Origin: Helicobacter sp. TUL
Lineage (GTDB): Bacteria; Campylobacterota; Campylobacteria; Campylobacterales; Helicobacteraceae
Direction of reading: 5' to 3'
Assembly (NCBI RefSeq): GCF_002287135.1
Contig: NZ_NESU01000002.1
Coordinates: forward strand, 62,001 to 126,000
DNA length: 64,000 nt
Shown: positions 63,960-64,000 of the stretch, piece after piece
Layout: every line of letters begins with the position of its first letter
Position numbering within the stretch: position 1 is the stretch's first letter
The notes under the pieces: model-generated
The model's input: the letters and a program-made list of their open reading frames with translations, nothing else
Told to the model about the DNA's origin: nothing
The model's database searches: none
Translations under genes and position numbers: made by a program

Positions 63960-64000
63960 ATGCAGGAGTTAGATTCTACACATATTTCAATCGTTGTGCC
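63960..64000 (+). CDS. Start of probable glycosyltransferase family 2 gene (cut)
   Basis: The ATG at 63960 follows GGAGGCG. Only 13 codons are visible, reading MQELDSTHISIVV; the last two bases agree with a following Pro. ISIVVP is the usual first strand of family 2 glycosyltransferases, so this is a plausible but weak call. Confidence 0.4.
   Translation, partial: MQELDSTHISIVV

Overview
The window is chromosomal DNA of an epsilonproteobacterium of the genus Helicobacter, most likely an enterohepatic (non-pylori) species. The evidence is gene order shared with H. pylori as I recall it (tgt, RCK-like protein, aroB, mscS, mtaB, ftsH-like; csd3, nudix, pgbA; rlmH, accD), PgbA-type and Hof-type proteins, flgM-flgN-flgK, and AT-rich DNA whose promoters have clear -10 boxes but no -35 boxes. 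Genes for arginine and histidine biosynthesis (argB, argG, hisB), which H. pylori lacks, argue for an enterohepatic species. Coding density is very high. No gene-free stretch exceeds 300 bases, and I see no prophage, insertion sequence or CRISPR array.

Layout. 0-6 kb: start of dnaE (leftward), then lipoprotein, DMT transporter, CoA-binding protein, chemoreceptor and ABC-F ATPase. 6-11 kb: leftward run imp, accD, rlmH, dksA, membrane protein, glcD. 11-12.4 kb: recO and a paired SMR transporter. 12.4-18.8 kb: CjaA-like binding protein, thrC, flagellar genes flgM-flgN-flgK, and flhB. 18.8-24.9 kb: envelope block (PgbA-N protein, nudix, csd3, second M23 peptidase, alpha carbonic anhydrase) and bioA. 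25-29 kb: rnpB, a mosaic Cache chemoreceptor behind a T13 tract, and ccoG. 29-38 kb: rpe, exonuclease, purH, rpsU, an unusual tRNA-Arg(GCG), mlaD plus auxiliary lipoprotein, a CetB/CetA energy-taxis pair behind a T14 tract, plsY, folB, tgt. 38-48 kb: RCK-like protein, aroB, mscS, mtaB, an FtsH-like protein without the protease motif, a periplasmic esterase, a small unknown and an outer membrane protein. 48-54 kb: CDP-glycerol-transferase-like gene, rimO, fabI, FliK-C-like protein, coaBC. 54-64 kb: hisB-kdsC-lptC-rlpA, dedA, Hof porin, 2-hydroxyacid dehydrogenase, argB, argG, Dsb-like protein, class V aminotransferase, and the start of a probable glycosyltransferase.

Themes. Envelope maintenance (accD, fabI, plsY, kdsC, lptC, mlaD, two M23 peptidases, rlpA), motility and taxis (three receptor loci, flagellar genes) and core biosynthesis dominate. 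The most striking signal is not a gene. The odd palindrome AGA(A/T)TCT occurs about 150 times in 64 kb by manual count, roughly ten times the number expected from base composition. It occurs in all reading frames, in rnpB, and as an inverted pair forming a terminator. This resembles the behaviour of DNA uptake sequences in other bacteria and is the best candidate here for an undescribed system. Second are long T tracts abutting the -10 boxes of two chemotaxis loci, suggesting promoter phase variation.
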